Part shown: positions 44,672-53,513 of the stretch, one piece after another
Layout: each line of letters opens with the position of its first letter
Numbering within the stretch: the first letter of the stretch is position 1
Assembly: GCA_019637335.1 (NCBI GenBank)
Contig: JAHBVV010000008.1
Coordinates: 1 to 64,000 of the forward strand
Source: Candidatus Hydrogenedentota bacterium
Lineage (GTDB): Bacteria; Hydrogenedentota; Hydrogenedentia; Hydrogenedentales; JAEUWI01
Length of the DNA stretch: 64,000 nucleotides
Reading direction: 5' to 3'
The notes under the pieces: generated by a model
Told to the model about the DNA's origin: nothing
What the model saw: only the letters and a program-made list of their open reading frames with translations
Databases searched by the model: none
Translations under genes and position numbers: made by a program

Positions 44672-44791
44672 GGGCGGATGCCAGCCGGGGTTTCAGGGGG
44701 TGTTTTTGGCGTCGAGCGGAGCCCTGCCTTGCCCGGTGAGTGTAGCACAGGCGCGGGATCGCGGGCGAATGGCGGGGGGCGGAAAGCGGCG

Positions 44792-44822
44792 CGGCCCCGG
44801 AGAAGGTCTCTCCGGAGCCGCG
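44792..44822. terminator. Strong symmetric hairpin
   Basis: The stem GCGGCCCCGGAGA pairs with TCTCCGGAGCCGC with a single C/A mismatch and a 5-base loop. It is 24 bp beyond the stop of the 47-residue gene on the minus strand. No long U-run follows, so termination is plausible but not certain. Confidence 0.5.
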
Positions 44823-44845
44823 CGAATTTCCTGGGGTGATGCGGG

Positions 44846-44989
44846 TTATTTTTCCAGAATCACCAGAAAGTCGTTGTAGCTCTTGCCGTGGTTGGCGGTG
44901 ATCGACGCGACGGTCCATCCTTCCTTCAACATCTGGTCGAGCTTGTCCTTGTTCGAACCGTTGGATTCGATAATGAGCGATGACTGCAT
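44846..44989 (-). CDS. Small conserved-looking protein (47 residues)
   Basis: This short frame reads MQSSLIIESNGSNKDKLDQM, then LKEGWTVASITANHGKSYND and FLVILEK. It has a very strong ribosome site (GAGGAGG, 5 bases before ATG) and a hairpin after its stop. The pattern 'LDQMLKEGWTVxSI...FLVILEK' resembles the small DUF4177-type fold, where a beta-alpha-beta unit ends in a strand carrying the conserved V-x-L-E. The role is unknown. Confidence 0.7.
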   Translation of the reverse strand: MQSSLIIESNGSNKDKLDQMLKEGWTVASITANHGKSYNDFLVILEK

Positions 44990-45099
44990 GGCGCCTCCTC
45001 CTCGAAACTGGGGCATGGGTCCGGCGGCGCCCGCCGGGAGGGCGGCGCGCCACGTAAAAACAGGCCCAATCGTAGCAGTTTTCGGCGGTGGAATAAAGT

Positions 45100-45816
45100 T
45101 TATGGCTGGGGTACGAGCACGCCGAGGCCCACGATCTCGCCCGGTGGCAGGGCCGTCATCCCGTGCTCAATTCGCGCGCCGGAACCGGTCTCGAAATGAA
45201 GCAGGAATTCTCCCGGAGGGATGCTTGGGAAAATGGCCTGCCCGAGCGCGCTGGTCCGGGTGCGCGCGGGCCACCAGGGGCCCCGCGTGCTGTGTACGAG
45301 CATGAGCCGCACTTCCTCGTTGGCCAGGGGGGCGCCGTCCGGGGTCTGGAATTGGGCCTCGAGCGCCGCCGCCGGGACCATCTGCACGGTTAACACTTCC
45401 TCGATCGCGCCACCGCCGGGAAGCACCTCGTAGAAATTGTTCGGGAAGTACTTCAGCGCGGGATCCCAGGCGCGGAGAAATAGCGACTCGGTTGACGGGA
45501 ACCGCAATTGTCCCTCGCCGGTGGCGCCGGTGGGATTTCCGGCCGCAACGGGCTCGTCGAAGGCGTTGGGCTGGCGTGTGGCGATCGGGATCATGTCCGC
45601 CAGCGGGCGTCCAGCCAGATTGACTACCTTAATCCGCGCCTCCACGGGTCCGGCCGGGGTGTTCGGCTCGGGCGCGGGCGCGGCCCGGGGCGCGGGGGCG
45701 GGGTGCGCCGGGGCGGGCGGTGGCGTTTCTGTCCGGGGGGCGCCGGGCGGCGTATCCGGCGGGCCGCAGGCGGCGAGGGCGGCGGACAACGCCAGGATCA
45801 GCAGTGCATTTCGCAT
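45100..45816 (-). CDS. Lipoprotein with Pro/Ala linker and Ig-like domain
   Basis: The 238-residue protein has a lipobox (LALSAALAACGPP, Cys17), a Pro/Ala-rich linker (APAHPAPAPRAAPAPEP), and a beta-rich domain that looks carboxypeptidase-regulatory-like (VEARIKVVNLAGRPLADMIP, LTVQMVPAAALEAQFQTPDG, FPSIPPGEFLLHFETGSG). No enzyme motif was seen. The start overlaps the stop of the ABC exporter gene, so it may assist that exporter or be carried by it. Confidence 0.7.
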   Translation of the reverse strand: MRNALLILALSAALAACGPPDTPPGAPRTETPPPAPAHPAPAPRAAPAPEPNTPAGPVEARIKVVNLAGRPLADMIPIATRQPNAFDEPVAAGNPTGATGEGQLRFPSTESLFLRAWDPALKYFPNNFYEVLPGGGAIEEVLTVQMVPAAALEAQFQTPDGAPLANEEVRLMLVHSTRGPWWPARTRTSALGQAIFPSIPPGEFLLHFETGSGARIEHGMTALPPGEIVGLGVLVPQP

Positions 45817-47792
45817 CAGGCCTCCTCCCCACCGCCGAACTGGGTGCGGTACAGCCGGGTGTAGATGCCGCCCCGGGCCAGGAGCGCGGCGTGGTTGCCG
45901 TCCTCCACGATACGCCCGTCCTCGATCACGAGTATACGGTCCGCGCGCTGGATGGTGGAGAGGCGGTGTGCGATGACAAAGGCGGTGCGCCCTTCGAGGA
46001 AATGCTCCAATGCGTCCTGAATCAGGCGCTCGCTCTCCGAATCGAGGCTGGAGGTCGCCTCGTCGAGGATCAGGATACTCGGATCCTTGATAAAGGCCCG
46101 GGCGATGGCCAGGCGCTGCCGCTGGCCGCCGGAGAGGGTCGTGCCGGCCTCGTCGAGCCGTGTGTCGTAGCCGTTCGGCAGCTTTTCGATGAACTCGGCG
46201 GCGTTCGCGGCCCGCGCCGCCTGCCGAATCTGCTCGTCGCTGTAGTCCGGGCGGCCCGCCGCGATGTTCTCGCGGACCGTCTCCGCGAAGAGGATCGTGT
46301 CCTGGGTGACGAGGCTGATCTGGTCGCGCAGGCTGCGCGCGGAGACCGTCCGGATGTCGGTGTTGTCAATGCGGATGGCGCCTTCCCGCACATCGTAGAA
46401 GCGCGGGATGAGTTTCACCAGCGTGCTCTTGCCGGAGCCGCTCGGGCCAACCAGCGCGACGGTCTCGCCCTTGCGGACGTGCAACGAGATGTTTTTCAGG
46501 ACCGGGGTCCCGGGCAGGTAGCCAAAGGATACGTTGTCGAAGTGGATGCCTTCCACCAGGGGGGGCAGATCCGGCGCACCCGCGCGTTCGTCCACTTCGG
46601 GCTTGAGATCGATGAATTCGAAGACGCGCTCCGCGCTGGCGATGCTGGTCTGCACCAGGTTGTTCACCGCGGAGAGCTTGCGGATGGGATCGAGCAGCAT
46701 GGCGAGTGAGATGAGGAGCGCCAGGGCCTGGCCGGGGGTGAGGTCGCCGCTGTCGATGCGGAGGGCGGCGCCCATGAGGAAGGCGGCGACGCCGAGGACA
46801 AGGATGAATTCGGTGCTGGGCCCGGTGGCGGCGTGGAGTCGGACCATCTGGAAGAGGTGTCGTCGAAGCCGGCTGGTCTCGGCTCGAACGCGTTCAACTT
46901 CGTAGGGCTCCATCGTGAACACCTTGACGATGCTGATGCCGTTCACCGTCTCGTGCACCACCGAGGCCATGCTCGAAATCTTCTCGAGCGAGCGCCGGAC
47001 GCTCTTGCGCATTTTCATGCCGATCTTCGCCAGGATGAGGAAGACCAGGGGAAAGCCGCAAATGCCGATGAGGGTCAGCACGGGATCGGTCAGGAGGGCG
47101 AAACCGAGGAAGAATACCGCGAGGATGGGCTCACGCATAAACTTGACCAGGACGCCTTCGAGGCCGCGATTGACCATGAAAATATCGTTGGTGAAGCGTG
47201 CGAGCACGTCGCCGGTGGTGCGCGTCTCGAAGAAGCCGACCGACTGCATCATAAGGTTTTCGTACATCTGTCGGGCGAGATCCGTGGAGATGTACGCGCT
47301 GACGGAACCGCCGAGGAACTCCTGGAAAAACTTGGCGACGCCGACGCCGACGAAGACGATAATGAGGGCGATGCAGGTAATTTTGATTGCGTTCACTTTG
47401 TCCGCGCGCATGGAATCGACCATGGTGCGGAACCGGGGCTCAAGCTGGCGCGGGGGCTGGAGGTACTGTTCCCAGAAGCTACCGGGAAGGAGTTCGATGG
47501 CCCCCTCAATGTTCCGGTTCAGCTTGCGGATCTGGGCGGCGATGAGCTCCTGGGGGTCTTCCTTTTCGCTGGTGGCGGGGTCGTAATAGGTGATATTCAC
47601 CACCTCGCGCACGGTGAAGAGCATGGCGGTGAACGAAACGGCCACGGTCAGGGCGAAGAGGAGGGAGACGGCGAGCCGGAACTTGTAGCGCCAGGCGTAG
47701 CTCAGCAGGCGTCCATAGACACGGACGGCCGAACCGCGGGGACGGTCGGGGCGGGGTGCGACGGGCTCGCCATTTGGGGCAGCAGACAGCAT
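45816..47792 (-). CDS. MsbA-like ABC exporter (fused permease-ATPase)
   Basis: The 658-residue half-transporter has six membrane helices (KFRLAVSLLFALTVAVSFTA at the start, AIKITCIALIIVFVGVGVAK, and a PILAVFFLGFALLTDPVLTL pair) and a C-terminal ATPase. The ATPase has Walker A GPSGSGKSTLVK, signature TLSGGQRQRLAIARAF, Walker B SILILDEATSSLDSES and H-loop VIAHRLST. It acts as a dimer; MsbA relatives flip lipid A or other lipids. A large periplasmic insert of about 70 residues lies between helices 1 and 2 (NITYYDPATSEKEDPQELIA onward), longer than in typical MsbA. Confidence 0.9.
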   Translation of the reverse strand: MLSAAPNGEPVAPRPDRPRGSAVRVYGRLLSYAWRYKFRLAVSLLFALTVAVSFTAMLFTVREVVNITYYDPATSEKEDPQELIAAQIRKLNRNIEGAIELLPGSFWEQYLQPPRQLEPRFRTMVDSMRADKVNAIKITCIALIIVFVGVGVAKFFQEFLGGSVSAYISTDLARQMYENLMMQSVGFFETRTTGDVLARFTNDIFMVNRGLEGVLVKFMREPILAVFFLGFALLTDPVLTLIGICGFPLVFLILAKIGMKMRKSVRRSLEKISSMASVVHETVNGISIVKVFTMEPYEVERVRAETSRLRRHLFQMVRLHAATGPSTEFILVLGVAAFLMGAALRIDSGDLTPGQALALLISLAMLLDPIRKLSAVNNLVQTSIASAERVFEFIDLKPEVDERAGAPDLPPLVEGIHFDNVSFGYLPGTPVLKNISLHVRKGETVALVGPSGSGKSTLVKLIPRFYDVREGAIRIDNTDIRTVSARSLRDQISLVTQDTILFAETVRENIAAGRPDYSDEQIRQAARAANAAEFIEKLPNGYDTRLDEAGTTLSGGQRQRLAIARAFIKDPSILILDEATSSLDSESERLIQDALEHFLEGRTAFVIAHRLSTIQRADRILVIEDGRIVEDGNHAALLARGGIYTRLYRTQFGGGEEA

Positions 47793-47883
47793 GGGGGTGT
47801 GGGCTTCCGGAAGCGGGAGAAACTGCCCCGAATGCTAGCACAGGCCCCGTAAGGCGGTCAAAACGCGGGACTTCCGGCGGATG

Positions 47884-48228
47884 CTATTCGCTGCCGAGCA
47901 AGGGCGAGGATTCCAGCGCCCGGGAAGCGAGCGCATTCAGGCTTTCGTCATTCTTGCGCGCCGCTTCCGCAAGCCGCCGGTGCAAATCGGGAGAGACCCG
48001 CAGCACGAATTTTCCAGAGTACGGTTTCTGGGGCGCCTTACCGATTTTCTTGCAGTGGGCCAGATACGCTTCAACGGAATTCTTGAACTCCTCGCGCAAT
48101 TCATCGATTGAGCGGCCCTGGAAATGAATGGTATCGGGGATGTTCGTTACGATGCCAAAAAACTCATCGCTCCCCGTATCGTACTCGAGGCGGGCTTCAT
48201 AGCCCTTGTAGGAAAGTAGGTCTTTCAC
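47884..48228 (-). CDS. Orphan HicB-family antitoxin with RHH tail
   Basis: From GTG 48228 (GGAG 7 bases upstream) the 114-residue protein has the HicB core: YKGYEARLEYDTGSDEFFG, then IVTNIPDTIHFQGRSIDELR and EEFKNSVEAYLAHCKKIG. It ends in a ribbon-helix-helix-like tail (GKFVLRVSPDLHRRLAEAAR, NDESLNALASRALE). Such long HicB proteins repress their own promoter. No hicA-like gene lies on either side; the 115 bp upstream is too short and carries only a promoter and operator. It is therefore an orphan antitoxin or regulator. Confidence 0.83.
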   Translation of the reverse strand: MKDLLSYKGYEARLEYDTGSDEFFGIVTNIPDTIHFQGRSIDELREEFKNSVEAYLAHCKKIGKAPQKPYSGKFVLRVSPDLHRRLAEAARKNDESLNALASRALESSPLLGSE

Positions 48229-48318
48229 AGCGATACTCCGGCCCCCTGCGGAAATCGGCGCAACGCCACAACCACGCCCTTTCGGAGCACTCACGAGCGT
48301 CCCTTGTTCGGCAAAGCG

Positions 48319-48347
48319 ATGATACTATGGACAGTATAATCTGTCAA
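48319..48347 (-). promoter_or_regulatory. Near-consensus promoter with internal operator for hicB
   Basis: On the minus strand TTGACA (48342-48347) and TATCAT (48319-48324) are exactly 17 bp apart. The spacer contains the inverted repeat ATACT-N6-AGTAT (48322-48337), well placed for autorepression by the RHH tail of the HicB protein. Confidence 0.8.
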
Positions 48348-50605
48348 TTCAAGGGTGTCGGGTTCGTGTCGCTTTCCAGGACCACGCGGAAGCCGTAGCC
48401 GACGCCGGGGGCGTAGCCGTAGCGGGCGGCGGAGCGGATGAATTCGGCCTTGCTTTTGGCCTGGCCGCCGCGCAGGACTTTGGCGCCGTCGCCCGGCGGG
48501 CCCTGGGGGTCGGTTGCGGGCTCGGTGGTGTATTTCCGACCGACGTTGTCGAGGCAGTATTCCGCCTGGTTCCCGTGCATGTCGTAAAGGCCCCAGGGGT
48601 TGGGCGGGTACTGGGCGACGGCGACCGGCTTGCCGTGGTAGGCGCCGGCCGGGTTGAAGCGTGTGGCCGCCTGGGCGTCGAAATTGGCCTGATCCGAAGT
48701 GATCGTGTCGCCTGTGTAAAAGGCGGTTGACGTGCCGGCGCGGCAGGCGTACTCCCATTCCGCTTCGGTGGGCAGGCGGAATGTCCGGCCCGTCTTCTCG
48801 CCGATAAGGCGGCAGAATTCGACGGCCTCGAACCAGGTAACTTCGTGCGCGGGGTGGTTTTCCTCGCCTTCCCGGGTGCGCCGCTCGGTGGGTCCCATGA
48901 TCGCGACGAACTGCGCGTTGGTGATGGCGGTCGCGCCGAGATAGAAGTCGCGGCTGATGGTGACGGGCTGTTGGGGGCGCTCGTTGGGCGCGCCGCCCTC
49001 TTCGGGCGGAGTGCCCATCAGGAACGATCCAGCTGGAATCGGGACGAGGTCGAAATGGGCGGCGGCGCCGAGTTGGACCCGCTGGATAGCGCCGTCGCGC
49101 GGCTCGATGCGGATGTCCATGGCGTCGAGCATTGCCTGGCGGTCGGCGTCCCGCTGCCGATTTTCGGCGTCTCGGCGCGCGGCGAAGGCGGACGCGGCCT
49201 CGGCGCAACGATCCTTCGCGGCCCGCTGGATAGCGCGGAAGGTTTCGGCGTCCAGCGCGACTTCTGGCTCGGGGGCATTCGGATCGGTACCGTTCAGGTA
49301 TTCCTCGATGTTCGGGTAGCCATCGCCATCCGGATCGGCGAGGTAATCGTCCGGGTATTCGGGGTCCAGGCGGTGGGCGGCTTCCCATTCGTCCGGCATG
49401 CCGTCGTGGTCGCGATCGGCGGGTGGGTCCGCCGCCTCAAGCGCGGGCCAGCCCCCCACTTCGTCCGGTGAATCGATGATGCGCCCGGCGCCGGTGCGGA
49501 TTTCTTCGATGAGGCGCGCATCGGCCTGGTCGCGGCGGGGCAGGATGGCGCCGGCTTTCGCCAGGACGCGATCGCGCGCGACGCCGGCGGGATCGGTGGT
49601 TACGGGCGGGACATCAAAGGGACCCGCGACCGACACCACCGCGCGGAAGGCGTCGGCGTCCACCCCGCGCGGCGGGCGGATGAGCAGCCGGTTGTCAGCC
49701 GTCTGTTCCGGTCCGCTGGCAAGCACGTTGCCATCGAAAAAGAGGCGGGGCGCATCGTCCGCGGGTTCGAAGACGAGGGTCCGGACGGTGTTTCGCGTGG
49801 AGGGGCCGGCCTGGAAGTAGTTGTTGATGTAGTTCACGTGGGCCGGGCCGCCGGAGGTGTAGCCGCCGCGGTAACCCCAGTTGTAGACGATGTTATTCCG
49901 GAAATCGAGCACGATGTTGTTCACGCGCGCGTTCCGGGCTGCGTTGTGCGCGTAGATGCTGTGGTGGATGGTGATGCCGCCGTCCCCGCCGAGGATGGAG
50001 CCCTTGCTGTGCTCGCCCTTGGGGTGGAAGGAGTGCGAGAGGCCCTCGGCGATGATGCTCCACTGGACGGTGAGATTGTGGACGCTCCCGAAGCTACTCA
50101 TGACCTCGTCGATGGCCCAGCTCATGCTGCAATGGTCAATGATGCTGTTGTTTCCGCCGAAGATGCCGACGGCCATCTGCTCTTTCTTCGTGCGATCGCC
50201 GGAACGGAAGCGGAGATGCCGCAGGATCACGTCGTGCGTGGCGAGGACCACCTGGTAGTCGCGGAACGCGATGCCGCCGCCCGGCGCGGTCTGTCCGGCA
50301 ATCGTTACGAAGGGTTCCCGTATCCAGAGATCGGCCTTGAGGTCGATTGTGCCGCTGGTGCGGAAGAGGATATAGCGCGGTCCTTTAGCCGAGGCCGCGG
50401 CGCGGAAGCTGCCCGGGATCGGGTCCTCCTCGCCGGGGATATAGTCGTCGAGGGTGGTGACGAAGTGGAGCGCGCCGCCGCGCCCGCCCGGGGTGGCGGC
50501 GCCGAAGCCCTCCGCGCCGGGAAAGGCCCGAACGAGGGTTTCCGCACAGGCGGCGCCGGCGGCCGCGAGGGCCAGGGCGATGAACGGGGCAAAAGCGTGG
50601 CGCAT
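48344..50605 (-). CDS. Secreted pectate lyase-like / EF-hand-like / FGE-sulfatase-domain fusion
   Basis: The 753-residue protein has a signal peptide (FIALALAAAGAACA) and a right-handed beta-helix polysaccharide lyase domain of about 420 residues: FPGAEGFGAATPGGRGG, then HHSIYAHNAARNARVNNIVL and LDFRNNIVYNWGYRGG. A calcium-loop segment follows (DRDHDGMPDEWEAAHRLDPE, DPDGDGYPNIEEYLNGTDP). A C-terminal FGE-sulfatase (SUMF1-like) domain completes it: IPAGSFLMGTPPEEGG, TFRLPTEAEWEYACRAG, GLYDMHGNQAEYCLD, AKVLRGGQAKSKAEF. The redox Cys pair of true formylglycine-generating enzymes is missing at the end, so the last domain is probably for binding. ATG 50605 follows GGAGG; upstream in-frame sequence antisense to the exchanger is not coding. 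Confidence 0.88.
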   Translation of the reverse strand: MRHAFAPFIALALAAAGAACAETLVRAFPGAEGFGAATPGGRGGALHFVTTLDDYIPGEEDPIPGSFRAAASAKGPRYILFRTSGTIDLKADLWIREPFVTIAGQTAPGGGIAFRDYQVVLATHDVILRHLRFRSGDRTKKEQMAVGIFGGNNSIIDHCSMSWAIDEVMSSFGSVHNLTVQWSIIAEGLSHSFHPKGEHSKGSILGGDGGITIHHSIYAHNAARNARVNNIVLDFRNNIVYNWGYRGGYTSGGPAHVNYINNYFQAGPSTRNTVRTLVFEPADDAPRLFFDGNVLASGPEQTADNRLLIRPPRGVDADAFRAVVSVAGPFDVPPVTTDPAGVARDRVLAKAGAILPRRDQADARLIEEIRTGAGRIIDSPDEVGGWPALEAADPPADRDHDGMPDEWEAAHRLDPEYPDDYLADPDGDGYPNIEEYLNGTDPNAPEPEVALDAETFRAIQRAAKDRCAEAASAFAARRDAENRQRDADRQAMLDAMDIRIEPRDGAIQRVQLGAAAHFDLVPIPAGSFLMGTPPEEGGAPNERPQQPVTISRDFYLGATAITNAQFVAIMGPTERRTREGEENHPAHEVTWFEAVEFCRLIGEKTGRTFRLPTEAEWEYACRAGTSTAFYTGDTITSDQANFDAQAATRFNPAGAYHGKPVAVAQYPPNPWGLYDMHGNQAEYCLDNVGRKYTTEPATDPQGPPGDGAKVLRGGQAKSKAEFIRSAARYGYAPGVGYGFRVVLESDTNPTPLN

Positions 50606-50658
50606 GGCGGGGCATCCTCCGGGGCTGGCGCCACTATAGGCGTCCCCAAGCCCGCGCA

Positions 50659-51648
50659 TCAAGCGCCCGCGCGGATTACGAGCACGGCGGTGTAAAGCGC
50701 GAAGCCCGCGAGCATCACCGCGCCTTCGCGCCGGGAAAGAACGCTGCCGGAGCGGATGAAGGGCACGAGCAGGATGGAGAACGCGATCATGACGGGGAGG
50801 CCGATGTAGGCGGCTTCGGCGTCCACCGGCTGGGGCGCGACTGCGGCGCAGACGCCGAGAATGCCGAGGATATTGAAGATGTTCGAGCCGATGCAGTTGC
50901 CCACGGCGACATCGGAATTGCCGCGCCAGGCGGCGACGATGGAGGTGACGAGTTCCGGCAGGGAGGTGCCGCAGGCGACGATGGTGAGGCCGATGATCAA
51001 TTCGGAGACCCCCATCGCGCGGGCGAGTTCGGAGGCGCCGTATACGAAGGCGCGCGACCCGAGCACCAGGAGCGCGAGCCCCGCCAGGCCGAGCGCGACC
51101 TGGAGCCAGAACCGGCCCGCGGACAGCGCGCGGGGATCGGCGGTTATCAGTGCGGACTCCACTTCCTCCTCCGCGCGCGCCTGGATGGAAGCCTGCGCGG
51201 CGCGATCCTTGAAGTAGGCGCTGGCGAGATAGAGTGCGAGGGCGACCAGGCAGAGGAAGCCCAGGGGGCGGTTGACGGCGCCCATGAAATAGCCCGCAAC
51301 CGGCACGGCGCAGACGCCGACGGCGACAAAGAGGTCGCGCCGGACGGCGGGAAAGGCGATGGCGATGGGGCGAACGAGTGCGGTGGCGCCGAGGATGAAG
51401 GCAAAATTGAATATGTTCGAACCGATGACGTTGCCGATGCTGATGCCGGTGCTGCCGGCGAGCGTGGCGGAGAGGCTTGCGCCGAGTTCGGGCGCCGAGG
51501 TGCCGAAGCCGACGATGGTGAGGCCGACGAAGAGGGGCGAAATGCCGAGACGCAGTGCGAGCATGGAGGCGCCGCGTACGAAGAGCTCGGCGCCGAGGGT
51601 GAGTAAAGCTACGGAACCCAAAATAATGAACAGGTTCAGGGCGATCAC
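50659..51648 (-). CDS. Ca2+/Na+ antiporter (CaCA family)
   Basis: The 329-residue protein has ten hydrophobic helices and the two inverted alpha-repeats of the exchanger family: VGLTIVGFGTSAPELGASLS with GNVIGSNIFNFAFILG, and IGLTIVACGTSLPELVTSIV with GNCIGSNIFNILGILG. These residues bind the ions. A cytoplasmic acidic loop (QARAEEEVESALITADP) separates the halves. It overlaps the DUF502 gene upstream by 4 bp. Confidence 0.94.
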   Translation of the reverse strand: MIALNLFIILGSVALLTLGAELFVRGASMLALRLGISPLFVGLTIVGFGTSAPELGASLSATLAGSTGISIGNVIGSNIFNFAFILGATALVRPIAIAFPAVRRDLFVAVGVCAVPVAGYFMGAVNRPLGFLCLVALALYLASAYFKDRAAQASIQARAEEEVESALITADPRALSAGRFWLQVALGLAGLALLVLGSRAFVYGASELARAMGVSELIIGLTIVACGTSLPELVTSIVAAWRGNSDVAVGNCIGSNIFNILGILGVCAAVAPQPVDAEAAYIGLPVMIAFSILLVPFIRSGSVLSRREGAVMLAGFALYTAVLVIRAGA

Positions 51649-52262
51649 GGAGTGTCCTTCTCGCGGAGCGCGGGCGGGCGCAGAATACCGGCCGACATGA
51701 TGAACTGGAAGGCTTCGTCGGAATCGGCTTCCAGCGGGTAGACATCCGCGAGCGGAAACATTTGGAGGAAACCCGTGGTCGGGTTGGGGGTGGTGGGCAC
51801 GAAGACGGTGGCCATGCGTTCGCCGCTGGGCAGGGTGATCTCGCCGGTCATGAAGCCCATGGCCCGGGTGTCCTGGTGTGGAAAGGGCACGAGCACGGCG
51901 GTTTGCCGCCCGGCCTCCGGTTTCGCGCTGAACAGCTCGACAATTTGCTTGGCGGTGCCGTAGACGGCGTCGACGATTGGTACGCGCGCGATCATCCGTT
52001 CAAAGGCATGGAGAATCTGGCGTCCGAAGACGTTCGCGGCCAGGCCGCCGAGCAGGTACAGAAACGTGACCAGGAGAAAAACGGATATGGCGGCAACGGC
52101 GGGCCCGGGGAGTTCCTTGAAGAGGGGCCGCACAGCGGAGGACACGAGGCCCACGGTGAGGCGGTAAAGCAGGGAGAGCACAAAAAGGCTGATGCCCGCG
52201 GGGATCAGGACAATGGCCCCCGAGATCAACCGGTGCCGGATATGGCGAACGATTCGGTTCAT
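51645..52262 (-). CDS. DUF502-family membrane protein
   Basis: From ATG 52262 the 205-residue protein shows the DUF502 pattern: RHRLISGAIVLIPAGISLF, LVTFLYLLGGLAANVFGRQI, ERMIARVPIVDAVYGTAKQI and VFVPTTPNPTTGFLQMFPLA. It has two N-terminal helices and a conserved cytosolic or periplasmic domain. The function of the family is unknown. The frame is open 37 codons upstream without homology. It is probably co-expressed with the exchanger (4-bp overlap). Confidence 0.87.
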   Translation of the reverse strand: MNRIVRHIRHRLISGAIVLIPAGISLFVLSLLYRLTVGLVSSAVRPLFKELPGPAVAAISVFLLVTFLYLLGGLAANVFGRQILHAFERMIARVPIVDAVYGTAKQIVELFSAKPEAGRQTAVLVPFPHQDTRAMGFMTGEITLPSGERMATVFVPTTPNPTTGFLQMFPLADVYPLEADSDEAFQFIMSAGILRPPALREKDTP

Positions 52263-52597
52263 GAAGTCTGCTGCAAGGGCCGGGTGGAAGCCGCCCGGCG
52301 GCGGGGTGCGGGTTGCGTGTGCTTGGAAGGCGGTCACTGCCACCCGCCAGCACAGACGGCATAATTCAACCACAGAAAGGTGTATTCAGGCAAGCAGTTT
52401 TTTGGGCGGCTGGCAGTTTACCGGGCTTGCACGCTGGTTCAGGCGCGGCATGGCGGGTTCAGCGAGATGAATTTTGCGCACCCGCGCTGATCAAAAGGCG
52501 GTATTGACGGCGTGAACGATTTTCGCTAGGCTGGGGAAACGCAGTGAGTAAGGTTTGGTTAATGGCCGCGCCCGTCGCGGCTGGAAAGGAGACCGTC

Positions 52598-52792
52598 ATG
52601 GCTCATGCGATTCTTGCGGAAAAATGTGTGCAGTGCGATGCGTGCCGGCTGGCGTGCCCCCGCTGGGCGATCAGCAACTCGGCGACGGAGAACACCTATG
52701 TCATCGATCAGGACAAGTGCAACGACTGCAGCAATATGTCGGCCGTGCGCTGCGTGCCGCATTGCCCGGTGGACGCGATCATCCTGAACTGA
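52598..52792 (+). CDS. 2[4Fe-4S] ferredoxin
   Basis: The 64-residue protein has two cluster motifs. The first is [12 protein letters not shown] (CxxCxxCxxxCP). The second is [17 protein letters not shown], with the C-x2-C-x8-C-x3-C spacing typical of FdxN/Chromatium-type ferredoxins. It is a low-potential electron carrier. ATG 52598 follows AAAGGAG. Its stop codon abuts the stop of the convergent DUF3793 gene. Confidence 0.93.
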   Translation: MAHAILAEKCVQCDACRLACPRWAISNSATENTYVIDQDKCNDCSNMSAVRCVPHCPVDAIILN

Positions 52793-53368
52793 TCACGCGA
52801 TACAGGCGCATGCCAGGGCGCGGGCCCGCGCAAAACGCGCTCCGCGCTCCAGCGAGGGCCGGGGGTTGCCGTAGACCCGCCAGCCGCATTCCGCGGTCTG
52901 GTCGAGCGAAACGAGACCCATGAAGCCCAGGACATCCTTGCACGGATAGCCGAGGCCAAACCCGATCTCGTGCGGGATCGCGCCCGACATGCGCCAGCGC
53001 GCGCGAATGCGCCGAAAGAATTCGCCCGCATCCACGCTTGCCGGGTAGCCGAGCCGCCGCAGGGCCCAGCCGGGTACGGCGCTAAGGTCGCGCTGCACGG
53101 CGCGCGGGTCGTAGATCACGATCTTGCGAGAGAGGCCCCGGGCGTGCACGGTCGCCAGACGCAGGCCCCACGTCCTGGCCAGCCGGTGCAGGGCGCGCAG
53201 GGATTGTGTGGCGGGCTGGTCAAACTGGCCCAGGTCCAGGTTGAGCAGTTCGCCGCTTTTTCCGCCCATGAAGACCGATCCCGCGTTGACGAGCGCCCAG
53301 CGCACGGCGGGATCGCACAAGTTAAGGGCGGCGCAGCGATTCTTCCAGTACTCCAAGTCCTCGGACAT
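52793..53368 (-). CDS. DUF3793-family protein
   Basis: The 191-residue protein has the DUF3793 hallmarks: LVNAGSVFMGGKSGELLNLD, RLATVHARGLSRKIVIYDPR, and the strongest block IPHEIGFGLGYPCKDVLGFM followed by CGWRVYGNPR. In other bacteria the family often lies beside redox or iron genes; here it converges head-on with a ferredoxin gene (0-bp gap). The biochemical role is unknown. The Cys-rich end (ARALACACIA) is unusual. Confidence 0.85.
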   Translation of the reverse strand: MSEDLEYWKNRCAALNLCDPAVRWALVNAGSVFMGGKSGELLNLDLGQFDQPATQSLRALHRLARTWGLRLATVHARGLSRKIVIYDPRAVQRDLSAVPGWALRRLGYPASVDAGEFFRRIRARWRMSGAIPHEIGFGLGYPCKDVLGFMGLVSLDQTAECGWRVYGNPRPSLERGARFARARALACACIA

Positions 53369-53513
53369 AGGTGCAGGGCCTTTCGCAGGTTTGCGTAGCG
53401 TGGTTGACGCGGCGCATGACGGGCTGACCGAACTGTTGTCAACTTTACCATGCGAAAGGCATGCTTAACAAATTTTTGGGCACATTTCTTTTATTACAGG
53501 TGGTAAACAGCCG

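Noticed and set aside
47793-48343. HicA partner for the HicB at 47884
   Set aside because: Neither flank has room for, or motifs of, a HicA protein.
48344-51745. Single 1133-residue protein
   Set aside because: The first ~380 codons are antisense to the Ca2+/Na+ exchanger and have no signal or family features. The signal peptide and GGAGG fix the start at 50605.
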